Of a stretch of DNA of 64,000 nt, positions 17,571-26,075 are shown piece after piece. Under the pieces are notes generated by a model that was given only the letters and a program-made list of their open reading frames with translations, did not search any database and was not told the DNA's origin. Both the position numbers and the translations under genes were made by a program. Position 1 is the first letter of the stretch. The number at the start of each line of letters is the position of its first letter. Source of the stretch: Acetobacter indonesiensis (lineage in GTDB: Bacteria; Pseudomonadota; Alphaproteobacteria; Acetobacterales; Acetobacteraceae); NCBI RefSeq assembly GCF_000963945.1, contig NZ_BAMW01000082.1:1-64000 (forward strand), in the 5' to 3' direction.

Positions 17571-18929
17571 TCAGGATAGGCGTGTCACCAACAGCTGGTT
17601 AATGCGGAAGCCTTCAACATCCACCACTTCAAACCGGAAACCACATTCATCCACCCGGTCCGTTTTACGGGCCATACGGCGCAGGCGATGCATCACAAAT
17701 CCGCTGATCGTATCAAACTGATCGCTGCCCGGAAGTTCGAGCAAATGCAGTTCACGCATTACGTCGCCAATGGGGGCCGCGCCATCCACCAGCCATGAAT
17801 TTTCATCACGCCGCACAATAGCCTGTTCTTCAAACGGGTTGGCCAACCCGTCCATCAGGGCACCCATAATGTCTTTGAAGGTAATCAGGCCCACAACCAG
17901 CCCATATTCACTGACAATCAGCGCAAACCCCACACCGTGGGTATCAAACTGGGCCAGTGTATCCCACAGGTTCAGGGTTTCGGGCACGGACAGTACATCC
18001 CGCCGCATACGGAAAATGGGGTTGGGAAGGGGGGAGTCCTCGGGTGCGGGAATCAGGCTTGGGTCCACAACGGAGGCAAGAACGTCTTCTGAACGGATGG
18101 AACCAATGACTTTATCCAGCCCGCCATTGCACAAAGGATACCGGGAATACGGCTTGGCGCGGACCTTTTCATAATTGCTCTGTGCTGTGTCCTGCACATC
18201 CAGATAAACAATTTCGTCCCGCGGGGTCATGGCCGATGTTACTGAACGGTCCTGCAAGCCAAGCACGTTCTGGATCATCTGGTGCTCTTGTTCAAGCAGT
18301 ACGCCAGAGGCTGTGCCTGCTGCTAGAATCGCCCGCAAATCTTCCGGCGTGACAGGTTCTACTGCCGATGCTGCCGGGATTTTCAAGGCCCGCAGCACCA
18401 CGTCTGATACTTTGGAGAAAATCCAGACAAAGGGATAAAGCACCCGAAGGGCAAATTTGGGAAACCAGCCAATAGCCAGCGCAACCTTGTCTGGCGCATT
18501 CATGGCAACGCGTTTGGGCAGCAGGTCGGCAAAAAGCACAAATACGCCCGTTACCAGCACAAAGCTGAACGCAGCTCCCAGTTTTTCGGATAATCCGCTG
18601 GAAAGCCCCCACTGCATTAACAGGGCCGCACTGGGGGGGGACAGCATTTCTGAACTGACAATACCGCCCAGAATACCAACACCGTTCAGGCAGATTTGCA
18701 GAACAGTAATGACCTGACCACTATTGCGGCGCAGGGCCAGAAACGCCTGTGCCCGCTTGTCCCCTGCTTCTGCGCGTGAGCGTAGCCGGACTTCTCGCGC
18801 AGCCGCGAAGGAAATTTCCGACAGGGAAATCAGGATGCTGACCGCAATCAGCAGGACAAGGGCCACAATGCCCATCAGGAACAGGATCAAGAGAAAACTC
18901 TGCAAACGAGAGAAAAAGGAAGGTATCAC
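17571..18929 (-). CDS. CNNM/CorC-type membrane protein with CBS domains
   Basis: This 452-residue protein begins with a DUF21/CNNM membrane domain (about residues 10-170, four hydrophobic segments). A pair of CBS domains follows (about 200-350, starting at the MTPRDEIVYLD motif) and then a CorC_HlyC domain at the C-terminus. Such proteins are annotated as hemolysin-like and take part in Mg or Co efflux or polyamine export (YtfL/PaeA type). Downstream of the stop on the minus strand there is no obvious terminator; the T-rich end at 17566 belongs to the other strand. The substrate is not evident from sequence. Confidence 0.85.
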   Translation of the reverse strand: MIPSFFSRLQSFLLILFLMGIVALVLLIAVSILISLSEISFAAAREVRLRSRAEAGDKRAQAFLALRRNSGQVITVLQICLNGVGILGGIVSSEMLSPPSAALLMQWGLSSGLSEKLGAAFSFVLVTGVFVLFADLLPKRVAMNAPDKVALAIGWFPKFALRVLYPFVWIFSKVSDVVLRALKIPAASAVEPVTPEDLRAILAAGTASGVLLEQEHQMIQNVLGLQDRSVTSAMTPRDEIVYLDVQDTAQSNYEKVRAKPYSRYPLCNGGLDKVIGSIRSEDVLASVVDPSLIPAPEDSPLPNPIFRMRRDVLSVPETLNLWDTLAQFDTHGVGFALIVSEYGLVVGLITFKDIMGALMDGLANPFEEQAIVRRDENSWLVDGAAPIGDVMRELHLLELPGSDQFDTISGFVMHRLRRMARKTDRVDECGFRFEVVDVEGFRINQLLVTRLS

Positions 18930-19020
18930 TTCCTATTATACCCTGTGCTGCGTGTATCGGCTAGGGTAAGAGGCAGGTTAAACAGGAAAGTAAAGAAACT
19001 CTGTCGCAGGTATAAATGGC

Positions 19021-19581
19021 TTAGTGGGCGTGGGCCGGGGCTGGTCGTTTCTGTGCACAGGCAGCGCAGAGCCCTTCAATTTCAACTGACGCGCTTTGAA
19101 TAACAAATCCCTCCGCCCGGCAGGTGGCCCGAACGGCATCCAGAATGGCGGGTGTGCTGATTTCTGTCACATTTTTGCAGGACCGGCAGATCAGAAACTG
19201 CGCCGTATGCAGACACATATCATCATGATGGTGGTCATGCGCACAATCATGGGCGTGGTCATTATGGAGCAGATGCGTGCACGCAACAAATGCTGACAGC
19301 TTTTCGATACGATGTATCAACCCATGTTCCAGCAGAAAATCGAGCGCCCGGTAAACGGTAGGTGGGGCCGGTTTGCGCTCAGGCGACTTGATCTGCTCAA
19401 GCAGGTCATACGCCCCAACGGGCGTGGGGGCGTCCAGAATCAGGCCAAGAATTTCACGGCGTTGCTGTGTCAGGCGTGCGCCCTGCCGGGTGCATAGCCC
19501 TTCTGCGCGGTCTAGCAAGGCTTGCGTGGCCGGAGAGAAATTGTCAGGAGAAGCAGGCTGCATGGCAGATTTCATGGTCAT
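19021..19581 (-). CDS. zur: Zinc uptake regulator Zur (Fur family)
   Basis: This 186-residue Fur-family repressor has a winged-helix domain (about residues 25-95, with TVYRALDFLLEHGLIHR) and a metal-binding C-terminal domain. The structural zinc cysteines are C132-C135 (ICRSC) and the LCAAC pair near the end. Residues 103-120 are an unusually His/Asp-rich loop (HNDHAHDCAHDHHHDD), and the tail also ends in HAH. Several starts are possible; ATG 19581 is chosen by homology of the N-terminus. It is divergent from znuACB across a Zur-box-like palindrome, which supports Zur rather than Fur. Confidence 0.88.
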   Translation of the reverse strand: MTMKSAMQPASPDNFSPATQALLDRAEGLCTRQGARLTQQRREILGLILDAPTPVGAYDLLEQIKSPERKPAPPTVYRALDFLLEHGLIHRIEKLSAFVACTHLLHNDHAHDCAHDHHHDDMCLHTAQFLICRSCKNVTEISTPAILDAVRATCRAEGFVIQSASVEIEGLCAACAQKRPAPAHAH

Positions 19582-19663
19582 TATCCGTTCTGGGCCTATC
19601 TTAGCCATGCAGGCGCGTGAAGGCAAAACTGTTGGCAGCGACTGTTCTGGCCCAGAATACACT

Positions 19664-19680
19664 ATGTTATATTATCACAT
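19664..19680. promoter_or_regulatory. Candidate Zur operator
   Basis: ATGTTATATTATCACAT is a 17-base palindrome with only one mismatched pair and fits the AT-rich Zur box of alphaproteobacteria. It lies between zur and znuA, placed to control both. Confidence 0.75.
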
Positions 19681-19739
19681 CTAGTGTTAGGAAGGCAGCC
19701 TGCCCGGTGGGGGCAGAAACCGGGGTGAGTCTGTATCTT

Positions 19740-20636
19740 ATGCGTCTAGCCATGTCATGTGTGTCCGGCCTGATGGTATCCTGCCTGACTGTTGTGCCTT
19801 CCTATGCCCAGACAGTTGCCCCCACGACGACACACACCACGCTGACAGCCGTTGCAGCAGAAAACACATGGGGTGATCTGGCCGCCCAGGTGGCAGAACC
19901 AGACATTCACGTCACCTCCATTCTGACGACACCCACGATTGACCCGCATCTTTACGAGCCCAGCCCGGCAGAAGCGCGCCGTGTGCATGATGCCACGCTT
20001 CTGGTTGCCAACGGGGCCGGATACGACGCGTGGATGGAGCATCTGGCCAGCGCGCGCTCAACTCCGGCTCCGATGGTGCGGGCCGATAGCTGGGGCGGCT
20101 GGCATAAAGGCGACAATACGCATTTATGGTATAATCTAGCAGCTGTGGCGGCATTTGTTGGCCATTTTACAGCACTGTGCCAGCAGGTTGATCCGGCCCA
20201 TACGGCAGGCTACACCGCACGCAGTCAGACACTGCTTGCTGCGATTGATGCTGTTCGGGCGCATATTGCAGCCCTAAGACCTAAAATAGAGGGGCAACCT
20301 GTGGCCGCGACCGAGCCTGTTTTTACGCCCCTTGCCGATAGTCTGGGGCTGGTGATGAAAGAACGGGCGTTTCAACAGGCTATCATGAATGATGTGGAAC
20401 CACCCGCGTCGGCTGTTGCTGCATTTGATGATGATATCCGCCAGCGCCGGGTGCGGCTGGTGGCCTATAACGCTCAGGCTGACAGACCATCGGTTCAGCG
20501 GCTTATTGCCAGCGCAAAGCAGGTTGGTATTCCTGTGCTGCCCGTGCTTGAAATCATGCCAGCGGGCGAACATTGGCAAACATGGGTTGACCAGACCGTG
20601 ACAAACGTAGCGGATGCTTTGGGCGTTACACCGTGA
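19740..20636 (+). CDS. znuA: Zinc ABC transporter periplasmic binding protein ZnuA
   Basis: This 298-residue cluster 9 binding protein has a signal peptide ending near PSYAQ. Metal ligands fit TIDPHLYEPSPAEA and the later HLWYN segment. The usual His-rich loop of ZnuA is short or absent here, although the regulator Zur has such a loop. ATG 19740 is taken as the start; an in-frame GTG at 19725 with upstream GGGG is possible. The stop overlaps the znuC start by four bases. Confidence 0.87.
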   Translation: MRLAMSCVSGLMVSCLTVVPSYAQTVAPTTTHTTLTAVAAENTWGDLAAQVAEPDIHVTSILTTPTIDPHLYEPSPAEARRVHDATLLVANGAGYDAWMEHLASARSTPAPMVRADSWGGWHKGDNTHLWYNLAAVAAFVGHFTALCQQVDPAHTAGYTARSQTLLAAIDAVRAHIAALRPKIEGQPVAATEPVFTPLADSLGLVMKERAFQQAIMNDVEPPASAVAAFDDDIRQRRVRLVAYNAQADRPSVQRLIASAKQVGIPVLPVLEIMPAGEHWQTWVDQTVTNVADALGVTP

Positions 20637-21445
20637 TCCTGCCTGCGCTTGAGGTCGATCATGTCACGCTGGCACGGGGTGGGCAGGTGGTGTTGCAAGA
20701 CATTACCTTTGCTATCCCCAAAGGCAGTTTCGTCGTCGTTCTGGGCGCGAATGGCGCAGGGAAAACCACGCTGTTCCGTGGGCTGCTTGGTCTTGAACCC
20801 AGCCACACGGGTACTTTGCGGGTTAACGGAATACCGGTGCACAGGGGCAGCCCCGCTATCGGGTATATGCCGCAAATGCGGAAACTGGTGGGCGGTCAGT
20901 TAAGTGGCTGGAGCATGGTTGCCGCGGCCCGCCGGGGGCAGAAATGGGGCTTGCCCTGGTGTGGGCGCGCAGGCCGTGCTGCAGTAAAGGCGGCTCTTGA
21001 GGCTGTAGATGCAGTCGATCTGGCCCGTAAACCAGTCGGTACGCTTTCCGGGGGGCAAAGGCAGCGGTTGCTTCTGGCCCAGACATTGCTGGATGATCCG
21101 TCCCTACTTTTGCTTGATGAACCTCTGGCCAGCCTTGATCCCGCCCGTATGAGAGAAACTGCATTGCGCATCCATACGCTGGCGCAGACTCGCGGTATGA
21201 CTGTCCTAATGTCGGCTCATGATATCAATCCGTTATTGGGGTTGATGGACCACGTGCTGTATCTGGCGCGTGGCAAAGCCTTGCTGGGCACTGTGGATGA
21301 CGTCATTACCACACAGGCTTTGACAGCCCTGTATGGTGCCCCGGTTGATGTGGTGCGGGCTGGTGGCCGTGTCTTTGTTGTGGCGGAGGGCGGCGGTGCT
21401 GCACTGCAACCCCATGACTGCACCGGGGGCCACACGCATGCTTGA
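20633..21445 (+). CDS. znuC: Zinc ABC transporter ATP-binding protein ZnuC
   Basis: This 270-residue ATPase has Walker A GANGAGKTT (residues 38-46), the ABC signature LSGGQRQR and Walker B LLLLDEPLAS. The C-terminus ends CTGGHTHA, possibly metal-binding. It starts with GTG in the znuA stop (GTGA) and overlaps znuB by eight bases, so the three genes form a tightly coupled operon. It powers zinc import through ZnuB. Confidence 0.92.
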   Translation: MILPALEVDHVTLARGGQVVLQDITFAIPKGSFVVVLGANGAGKTTLFRGLLGLEPSHTGTLRVNGIPVHRGSPAIGYMPQMRKLVGGQLSGWSMVAAARRGQKWGLPWCGRAGRAAVKAALEAVDAVDLARKPVGTLSGGQRQRLLLAQTLLDDPSLLLLDEPLASLDPARMRETALRIHTLAQTRGMTVLMSAHDINPLLGLMDHVLYLARGKALLGTVDDVITTQALTALYGAPVDVVRAGGRVFVVAEGGGAALQPHDCTGGHTHA

Positions 21446-22241
21446 TTATGACTTCATGCGCACCGCGTTTCTGGCAGCATTTCTGGTCGCGATTGTCTGC
21501 GGGCCAGTAGGTTGGTTTCTGGTCTTACGTGGCCAGACGTTTGCCAGCCACGCACTGTCCCATGTCGGGTTTGCCGGTGCTACCGGGGCGTTGCTTGTTG
21601 GTGTTTCTCCGCTCGCGGGTTTAAGCACCGGGGCTTTGGTCGCTGGTATCCTGATGGGCTTTGCGGGCGACCGCGTTGCCGGGCGCGATGTTATGATCGG
21701 CCTAGTGCTGTCAGTTACCATGGGTGCGGGGGCGCTCTTTCTGCACTTTCTAACGCAATCCGCCAGCGCGGCTACGGCTCTTTTATTTGGCGATATTCTG
21801 GGTATCAGCAAAGGTATGCTGGGCTGGCTTGCCCTGCTGAGTGTCGGGTGTTTGTTGGCACTGGGTATTATGGCGCGCCCGCTGCTGTTCGCATCCCTTC
21901 AGCCCGAACTGGCTGAAGCCAAAGGTGTGCCCATGCGCCTGCTGGATGTGCTGTTTCTGGCGTTGGTGGCTCTTGCAACCGCCGAATGTGCGCAGATAAC
22001 CGGCGTCCTTCTTGTGTTCACGCTTATGGTGGCCCCTGCTGCTACGGTCTTGCGGCTGGGTGTCGCGCCTCTGGCTGGGCTGATGCTGTCAGCGTTACTT
22101 GCGTTGTGTGAAGCGTGGGGCGGGCTAGTGCTGTCATGGCAGACAGATTACCCGACATCTTTCTGGATAGCGGCTCTGGGGGGTATTGGCTTTGTTGCAG
22201 CGGGTCTGTTTAGCCGCTTCGTCATGCGACAGACCACTTAA
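21438..22241 (+). CDS. znuB: Zinc ABC transporter permease ZnuB
   Basis: This 267-residue ABC-3 family permease has about eight hydrophobic segments. The SHALSHVGFAGA segment near residue 37 is the conserved cytoplasmic coupling region of this family. The frame is open upstream inside znuC, but ATG 21438 gives the normal N-terminus. It is the last gene of the Zur-controlled operon. Confidence 0.92.
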   Translation: MLDYDFMRTAFLAAFLVAIVCGPVGWFLVLRGQTFASHALSHVGFAGATGALLVGVSPLAGLSTGALVAGILMGFAGDRVAGRDVMIGLVLSVTMGAGALFLHFLTQSASAATALLFGDILGISKGMLGWLALLSVGCLLALGIMARPLLFASLQPELAEAKGVPMRLLDVLFLALVALATAECAQITGVLLVFTLMVAPAATVLRLGVAPLAGLMLSALLALCEAWGGLVLSWQTDYPTSFWIAALGGIGFVAAGLFSRFVMRQTT

Positions 22242-22349
22242 AAAGCGCGTCGATGCAGAGTAAAATAGGTCTTTAGAACGTCAGCCCACCCTCGCGTAAA
22301 GGTGCGGCAACTGGTGTAGGTAAACGGCTGATTACGATAACAGGCGGAT

Positions 22350-22481
22350 TTACTGGGGCAGGGACCAGTCAAGCCAGGCCCAGAGTGCCAGCAGCACAAA
22401 AAGCACGGCATGCATGATAATCAGCGCCTTTAGGGTAATCACCGGCACGTCGTATTGCGGCTTGTTTTTTGGTGCGGCCAT
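22350..22481 (-). CDS. 43-residue single-pass membrane protein
   Basis: A short reverse-strand frame starts with ATG at 22481, with AGGAA about ten bases upstream. It encodes a basic N-terminus (MAAPKNKPQYDVPVITLK), one membrane helix (ALIIMHAVLFVLLALWAW) and a short tail ending WSLPQ. Composition and ribosome binding site look real. It follows the flavin reductase gene on the same strand after about 100 bases. No function is known. Confidence 0.6.
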   Translation of the reverse strand: MAAPKNKPQYDVPVITLKALIIMHAVLFVLLALWAWLDWSLPQ

Positions 22482-22579
22482 GACGATTGGTTCCTGTTTC
22501 TTCAAGGCTCTGGGGTTATCAAACGACCAGGCTGATTAGCCCATCATAGGCGGCGTTCCAGCCGCCGTCCATGCCCCGC

Positions 22580-23074
22580 TTATTCCGGTGCGTGTGGCAG
22601 GTGATGGTAGGCCCGGTTGAAATAGACCAACCCCCCAACATTCTGGTTAATGCGCAGGGCCTCGACAATGCCGAACATGACGCTGTGGGTGCCGACCTCA
22701 ACAATCTGGCTGATGCAGCAGTCAAACGTGGCTACGGCTTCTTCCAGCACAGGGGCCCCTGTTGCAAGCGTTGTCCAGTGGCCAATTGTAAAGCGCTCTT
22801 CCATGCTGTTTGGGCTGGCAAAATGGTTGGACAGCGCCTGCTGCGCGGAAGAAAGGACGTTCACACACAGCGGGCCGCCTTCCACAAATGCGGGGCGGGC
22901 GCGGCTATCGCGTTTCAGGCACACAAGCAGAGTCGGGGGTGTATCCGTGACCGAGCACACGGCCGATGCCGTGAAGCCAACCGGGTCGGTGCGCGTTCCT
23001 GTGGTCACAATGTTCACAGCTGCGCCAAGTCTGGACATTGCATCACGGAAGGCGCTGGTGTCCAAAGCCAACAT
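22580..23074 (-). CDS. Flavin reductase family protein
   Basis: This 164-residue protein matches the FMN-binding split-barrel flavin reductases that supply reduced flavin to two-component monooxygenases (HpaC/RutF type). GFTASAVCSVTDTPPTLLVCL is split across the flavin-binding region, and GGPLCVNVLS and GHWTTLATGAPVLEEAVA are further family blocks. The ATG at 23074 has GGAGAG just upstream. The oxygenase partner is not adjacent. It is divergent from the acyl-CoA hydrolase gene. Confidence 0.85.
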   Translation of the reverse strand: MLALDTSAFRDAMSRLGAAVNIVTTGTRTDPVGFTASAVCSVTDTPPTLLVCLKRDSRARPAFVEGGPLCVNVLSSAQQALSNHFASPNSMEERFTIGHWTTLATGAPVLEEAVATFDCCISQIVEVGTHSVMFGIVEALRINQNVGGLVYFNRAYHHLPHAPE

Positions 23075-23136
23075 CTGCTCTCCTTTAATCCCTCTTTTAA
23101 GCAGAGTGTTTTGTGCATGAATAAAGAAGGAAAGCA

Positions 23137-24162
23137 ATGACTGAGGAAAGCCTTTCAGGCACATCCAGTGTCAAAACCCGCCGCACAGGGCATATGGGCC
23201 GCATTATACTTGATAGCCCAAAGCGCTTGAATGCTGTTGATCTCGACATGGCAGAAGGCATTGCCCGTACCCTGGAGGCATGGCGCAATGACCCAAACGT
23301 CGCGGTTGTCGTGCTCGAAAGTTCGTCCCCTCGCGCCTTTTGTGCAGGGGGGGATCTGAAAAGAATATGCGAACTGCTACAGATTGAAGGTGCTGATGAA
23401 GCCTTCCGGCAGATGAGCCGGGTTTACGCCATCATGCAGCAGATTGCCGCGTACCCCAAGCCAACCGTGTCAGTTCTGGACGGAATTGCCATGGGTGGCG
23501 GGATAGGGCTGGGTGGTCACGCAACCTACCGGATTGTGACGGAACGCTCCGTTGTGGCCATGCCCGAGACAGCCATTGGCCTGACGCCAGATGCTGGCGG
23601 GTCCTGGATATTAAGCCGAGCCCCCGGCTTTTCCGGTTTGCGGGGTGCCGTAACCGGTAACCGTATGGATGGTCAGGCAGCCATAACAATGGGCTTTGCA
23701 GACACATTGATTGCGTCAGAAGCGCTGCCAACTTTTCTTGATCAGTTGGCTGACAAAGTGCCGGAAGATGTCTTTACAGTGACCCCGCCAGCCTCACAAA
23801 GCGTGTCCGTTCAAAGTCTGGATACGTGTTACAATGCCCCCGATCTGGACCATGCCATACGCAACCTGACCGAGCACGACAGTGAAGAGGCCCGTCAGGA
23901 TCTTGACGCTTTATCCCGTGCGTGTCCGTTTTCCGTGCAGCTTGCTTGGGGTGCGTGGCACCGAGCACGGTTCCTTTCATCTCTTTCAGAAGCATTTCAA
24001 CAGGAGACGGCTCTTGTGAACTGTCTGATACGCCGGGCCGATTTTGCTGAGGGCGTGCGGGCACGACTGATTGATCGGGATAATGCGCCGCGCTGGCACC
24101 CCCGGACATTGGCGGAATTAGACAGAAGTGAGGTCGAAGCCTGCTTTAAGCAGGTGTCGTAA
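23137..24162 (+). CDS. Enoyl-CoA hydratase/isomerase family, 3-hydroxyisobutyryl-CoA hydrolase-like
   Basis: This 341-residue crotonase-fold protein has the oxyanion segments FCAGGDLKR near residue 68 and AMGGGIGLGGH near 117. MPETAIGLTPDAGGSWILS near 141 matches the HIBCH pattern (MPE.xIG...PD.GG), with the catalytic Glu. This favours hydrolysis of 3-hydroxyisobutyryl-CoA in valine breakdown over hydration of enoyl-CoA. A GAAGGAAAG site sets the start. It is transcribed alone. Confidence 0.78.
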   Translation: MTEESLSGTSSVKTRRTGHMGRIILDSPKRLNAVDLDMAEGIARTLEAWRNDPNVAVVVLESSSPRAFCAGGDLKRICELLQIEGADEAFRQMSRVYAIMQQIAAYPKPTVSVLDGIAMGGGIGLGGHATYRIVTERSVVAMPETAIGLTPDAGGSWILSRAPGFSGLRGAVTGNRMDGQAAITMGFADTLIASEALPTFLDQLADKVPEDVFTVTPPASQSVSVQSLDTCYNAPDLDHAIRNLTEHDSEEARQDLDALSRACPFSVQLAWGAWHRARFLSSLSEAFQQETALVNCLIRRADFAEGVRARLIDRDNAPRWHPRTLAELDRSEVEACFKQVS

Positions 24163-24395
24163 TCAGCTGATTGAGCAGTAGAAATGCGACTAGTAAAAAA
24201 CGTGGGGCCCTGAATACGGGGATGTGCCTGAAATAGACGGGATGCGTCTTTGATTATGGCGTGAAGGGCAGCCCATTTCAGGCCAAAAGCCTTGTGACGC
24301 TGCTATTTGCTTTTTCAAAGCACAACCCGCTTCGCAGAAGGGCGGGCAGCCTAAAGCTGGTTTTTATCCAGCTTCCCCCGCAGGTTAGAGCCGAG

Positions 24396-24851
24396 CTATT
24401 TACTCGTTTTGGGAGAGGGATGCTGGTTCAGCAAAGCCTGCCACTGTTCATAGACTGCCCGAACAGTGGGGGAAGGGCAGCGCCCTTCCTGTTTCCCATG
24501 TGCCTGATAGTGCGCTTGGCCTGATGGCCAGTCGCCTAACCTGACTGCAACTGCCACGTCTGTGTTCTGTTGCAGATACCAGTCTTCCTGAAAATCAGAC
24601 CCAAAACCACCGCGTTCTTCCTGATATCCAATCTGAAGAAAGTGACTCAACCCAGAGTCAAACTCTCCGTCCTGTACAGCCTGTGCAACATCAGGGTTGG
24701 CGGTCAGGTAGGCGGCTTCATCAAAAGGAAGCTGCGCGAGATAAGACTGGAGCAGAAAAGAAAAAACGGCCTGCGGTACAGCCAGAGTCGGCTGACTGGC
24801 ATCAAAAGGATTAAACCCGAGCGCTTCGGAAAGAATGGTGGCAGGAATCAT
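24396..24851 (-). CDS. Small protein with two NPDV-type repeats
   Basis: This 151-residue protein contains two copies of an approximately 40-residue motif: residues 43-82 (FDEAAYLTANPDVAQAVQ, then HFLQIGYQEERGG) and 88-124 (QEDWYLQQNTDVAVAVR, then HYQAHGKQEGR). This Y-NPDV-HY-GxxEGR repeat is seen fused to glycosyltransferases and surface proteins in alphaproteobacteria. Here it is a separate small protein, divergent from a GT61 glycosyltransferase. No signal peptide is apparent and the start lacks a strong ribosome binding site. Function is unknown. Confidence 0.68.
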   Translation of the reverse strand: MIPATILSEALGFNPFDASQPTLAVPQAVFSFLLQSYLAQLPFDEAAYLTANPDVAQAVQDGEFDSGLSHFLQIGYQEERGGFGSDFQEDWYLQQNTDVAVAVRLGDWPSGQAHYQAHGKQEGRCPSPTVRAVYEQWQALLNQHPSPKTSK

Positions 24852-25020
24852 GCGGAGGGATATTTCTTAATGAATGGTTAACCAAATGTGATTATTTTCT
24901 TAATATCCGTCAACCAGAGACCGAGGCAGCAGGGGACTGAAAAGGAGGACAACTTTTTGGAAAACAGGCTGCATGCTAGAAGTCTTGACCAGCATTGTTT
25001 GAGGAAAAGCGGACACAGAG

Positions 25021-26073
25021 ATGATAGAATTTACAGACATACAGGCCGTGCATCGGCTGGAAGTCGCAACAATTCTGTCACCTGAATTTACAATGCCTGT
25101 GCCGCATGTGCAGAATTTGCATCTTATCCCGCAGCCCATTCTGGACGCGATGCGACCGGGTTGGCTGACAGGGCATCATGCGCCGCGTCCCGTCACACTC
25201 ACAAAACTGTTCGATGTCTTTGTGACTGAAGAAGGTCTGGTTTTTACGGCTGAAAAAAAGCTGATTACGCAAAGTGTAACGCAGCACACGCAGGATGAAT
25301 GTCACCGTGCCTTTATGCGTGTGCAGTCAGCGCACAGCGTGCCTGAAATCAGACCTTCTGCGCTGTTGCTCCGTAAACGAGGGGACCATAATTACGGGCA
25401 TTGGTTAATAGAGGTTCTACCCAAACTCTGGGTGGCGGAACAGTATATGGAACGTCCCATTTTGGTTGTGCCTGAATTGAGCGCGGCCATGACCCATGTT
25501 GTCCGTGATTCCATAGCTCTGTCATCCCATTATCAGCCAGAATTTTTGACCATGCGGAATGACGATGTCTGTTTTTTCAAAGAACTGGTCATGGTCAATG
25601 GCCTTACCGACCATGGGGTCTATATGTCTCCGCTGGTTTTTGCTCGCACTGACGCCATGCGGGCATGTGTGCCAAATGGATCCCCCCAGAACCTGTATGT
25701 GAAACGTTCAAACAGTAACCGCCAGCTTACGGACTATGCTGATATTGAGGCAATGCTGAACAGGCATGGCTTTAAAGGGGTTGATCCCTCAGAACTGACC
25801 TTTCTTGAGCAGATAAAGGTTTTTAAGGCTGCGCGCATTGTGGTGGGGGTTATGGGGGCTGGCCTGACGAATATCGTGTTCTGTTCCCCGTCGGCCAAAA
25901 TCATCACGCTGGCCCCCGCCACCATGCCGGACACGTTTTTTGCTTTTATTGCTGCTTTACGCGGGCTTGATTATCATGAAGTACGCGGGCCGATGCGGGA
26001 GGAGCAAACAACCGGGTGGGATGAACCTTTTTCAATCATGCCATCCCAGATTGAGGCCCTTCTTGCAGCCTGA
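25021..26073 (+). CDS. Glycosyltransferase family 61 protein
   Basis: This 350-residue protein carries the GT61 (DUF563) signature HNYGHWLIEVLPK near residue 123. The C-terminal VVGVMGAGLTNIVF block near 274 is the other conserved region. Members transfer sugars in capsule, lipopolysaccharide or glycoprotein synthesis. No membrane segment is evident. It is isolated from a polysaccharide cluster; its divergent partner is the NPDV-repeat protein and the next gene converges two bases after its stop. Confidence 0.83.
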   Translation: MIEFTDIQAVHRLEVATILSPEFTMPVPHVQNLHLIPQPILDAMRPGWLTGHHAPRPVTLTKLFDVFVTEEGLVFTAEKKLITQSVTQHTQDECHRAFMRVQSAHSVPEIRPSALLLRKRGDHNYGHWLIEVLPKLWVAEQYMERPILVVPELSAAMTHVVRDSIALSSHYQPEFLTMRNDDVCFFKELVMVNGLTDHGVYMSPLVFARTDAMRACVPNGSPQNLYVKRSNSNRQLTDYADIEAMLNRHGFKGVDPSELTFLEQIKVFKAARIVVGVMGAGLTNIVFCSPSAKIITLAPATMPDTFFAFIAALRGLDYHEVRGPMREEQTTGWDEPFSIMPSQIEALLAA

Positions 26074-26075
26074 CG

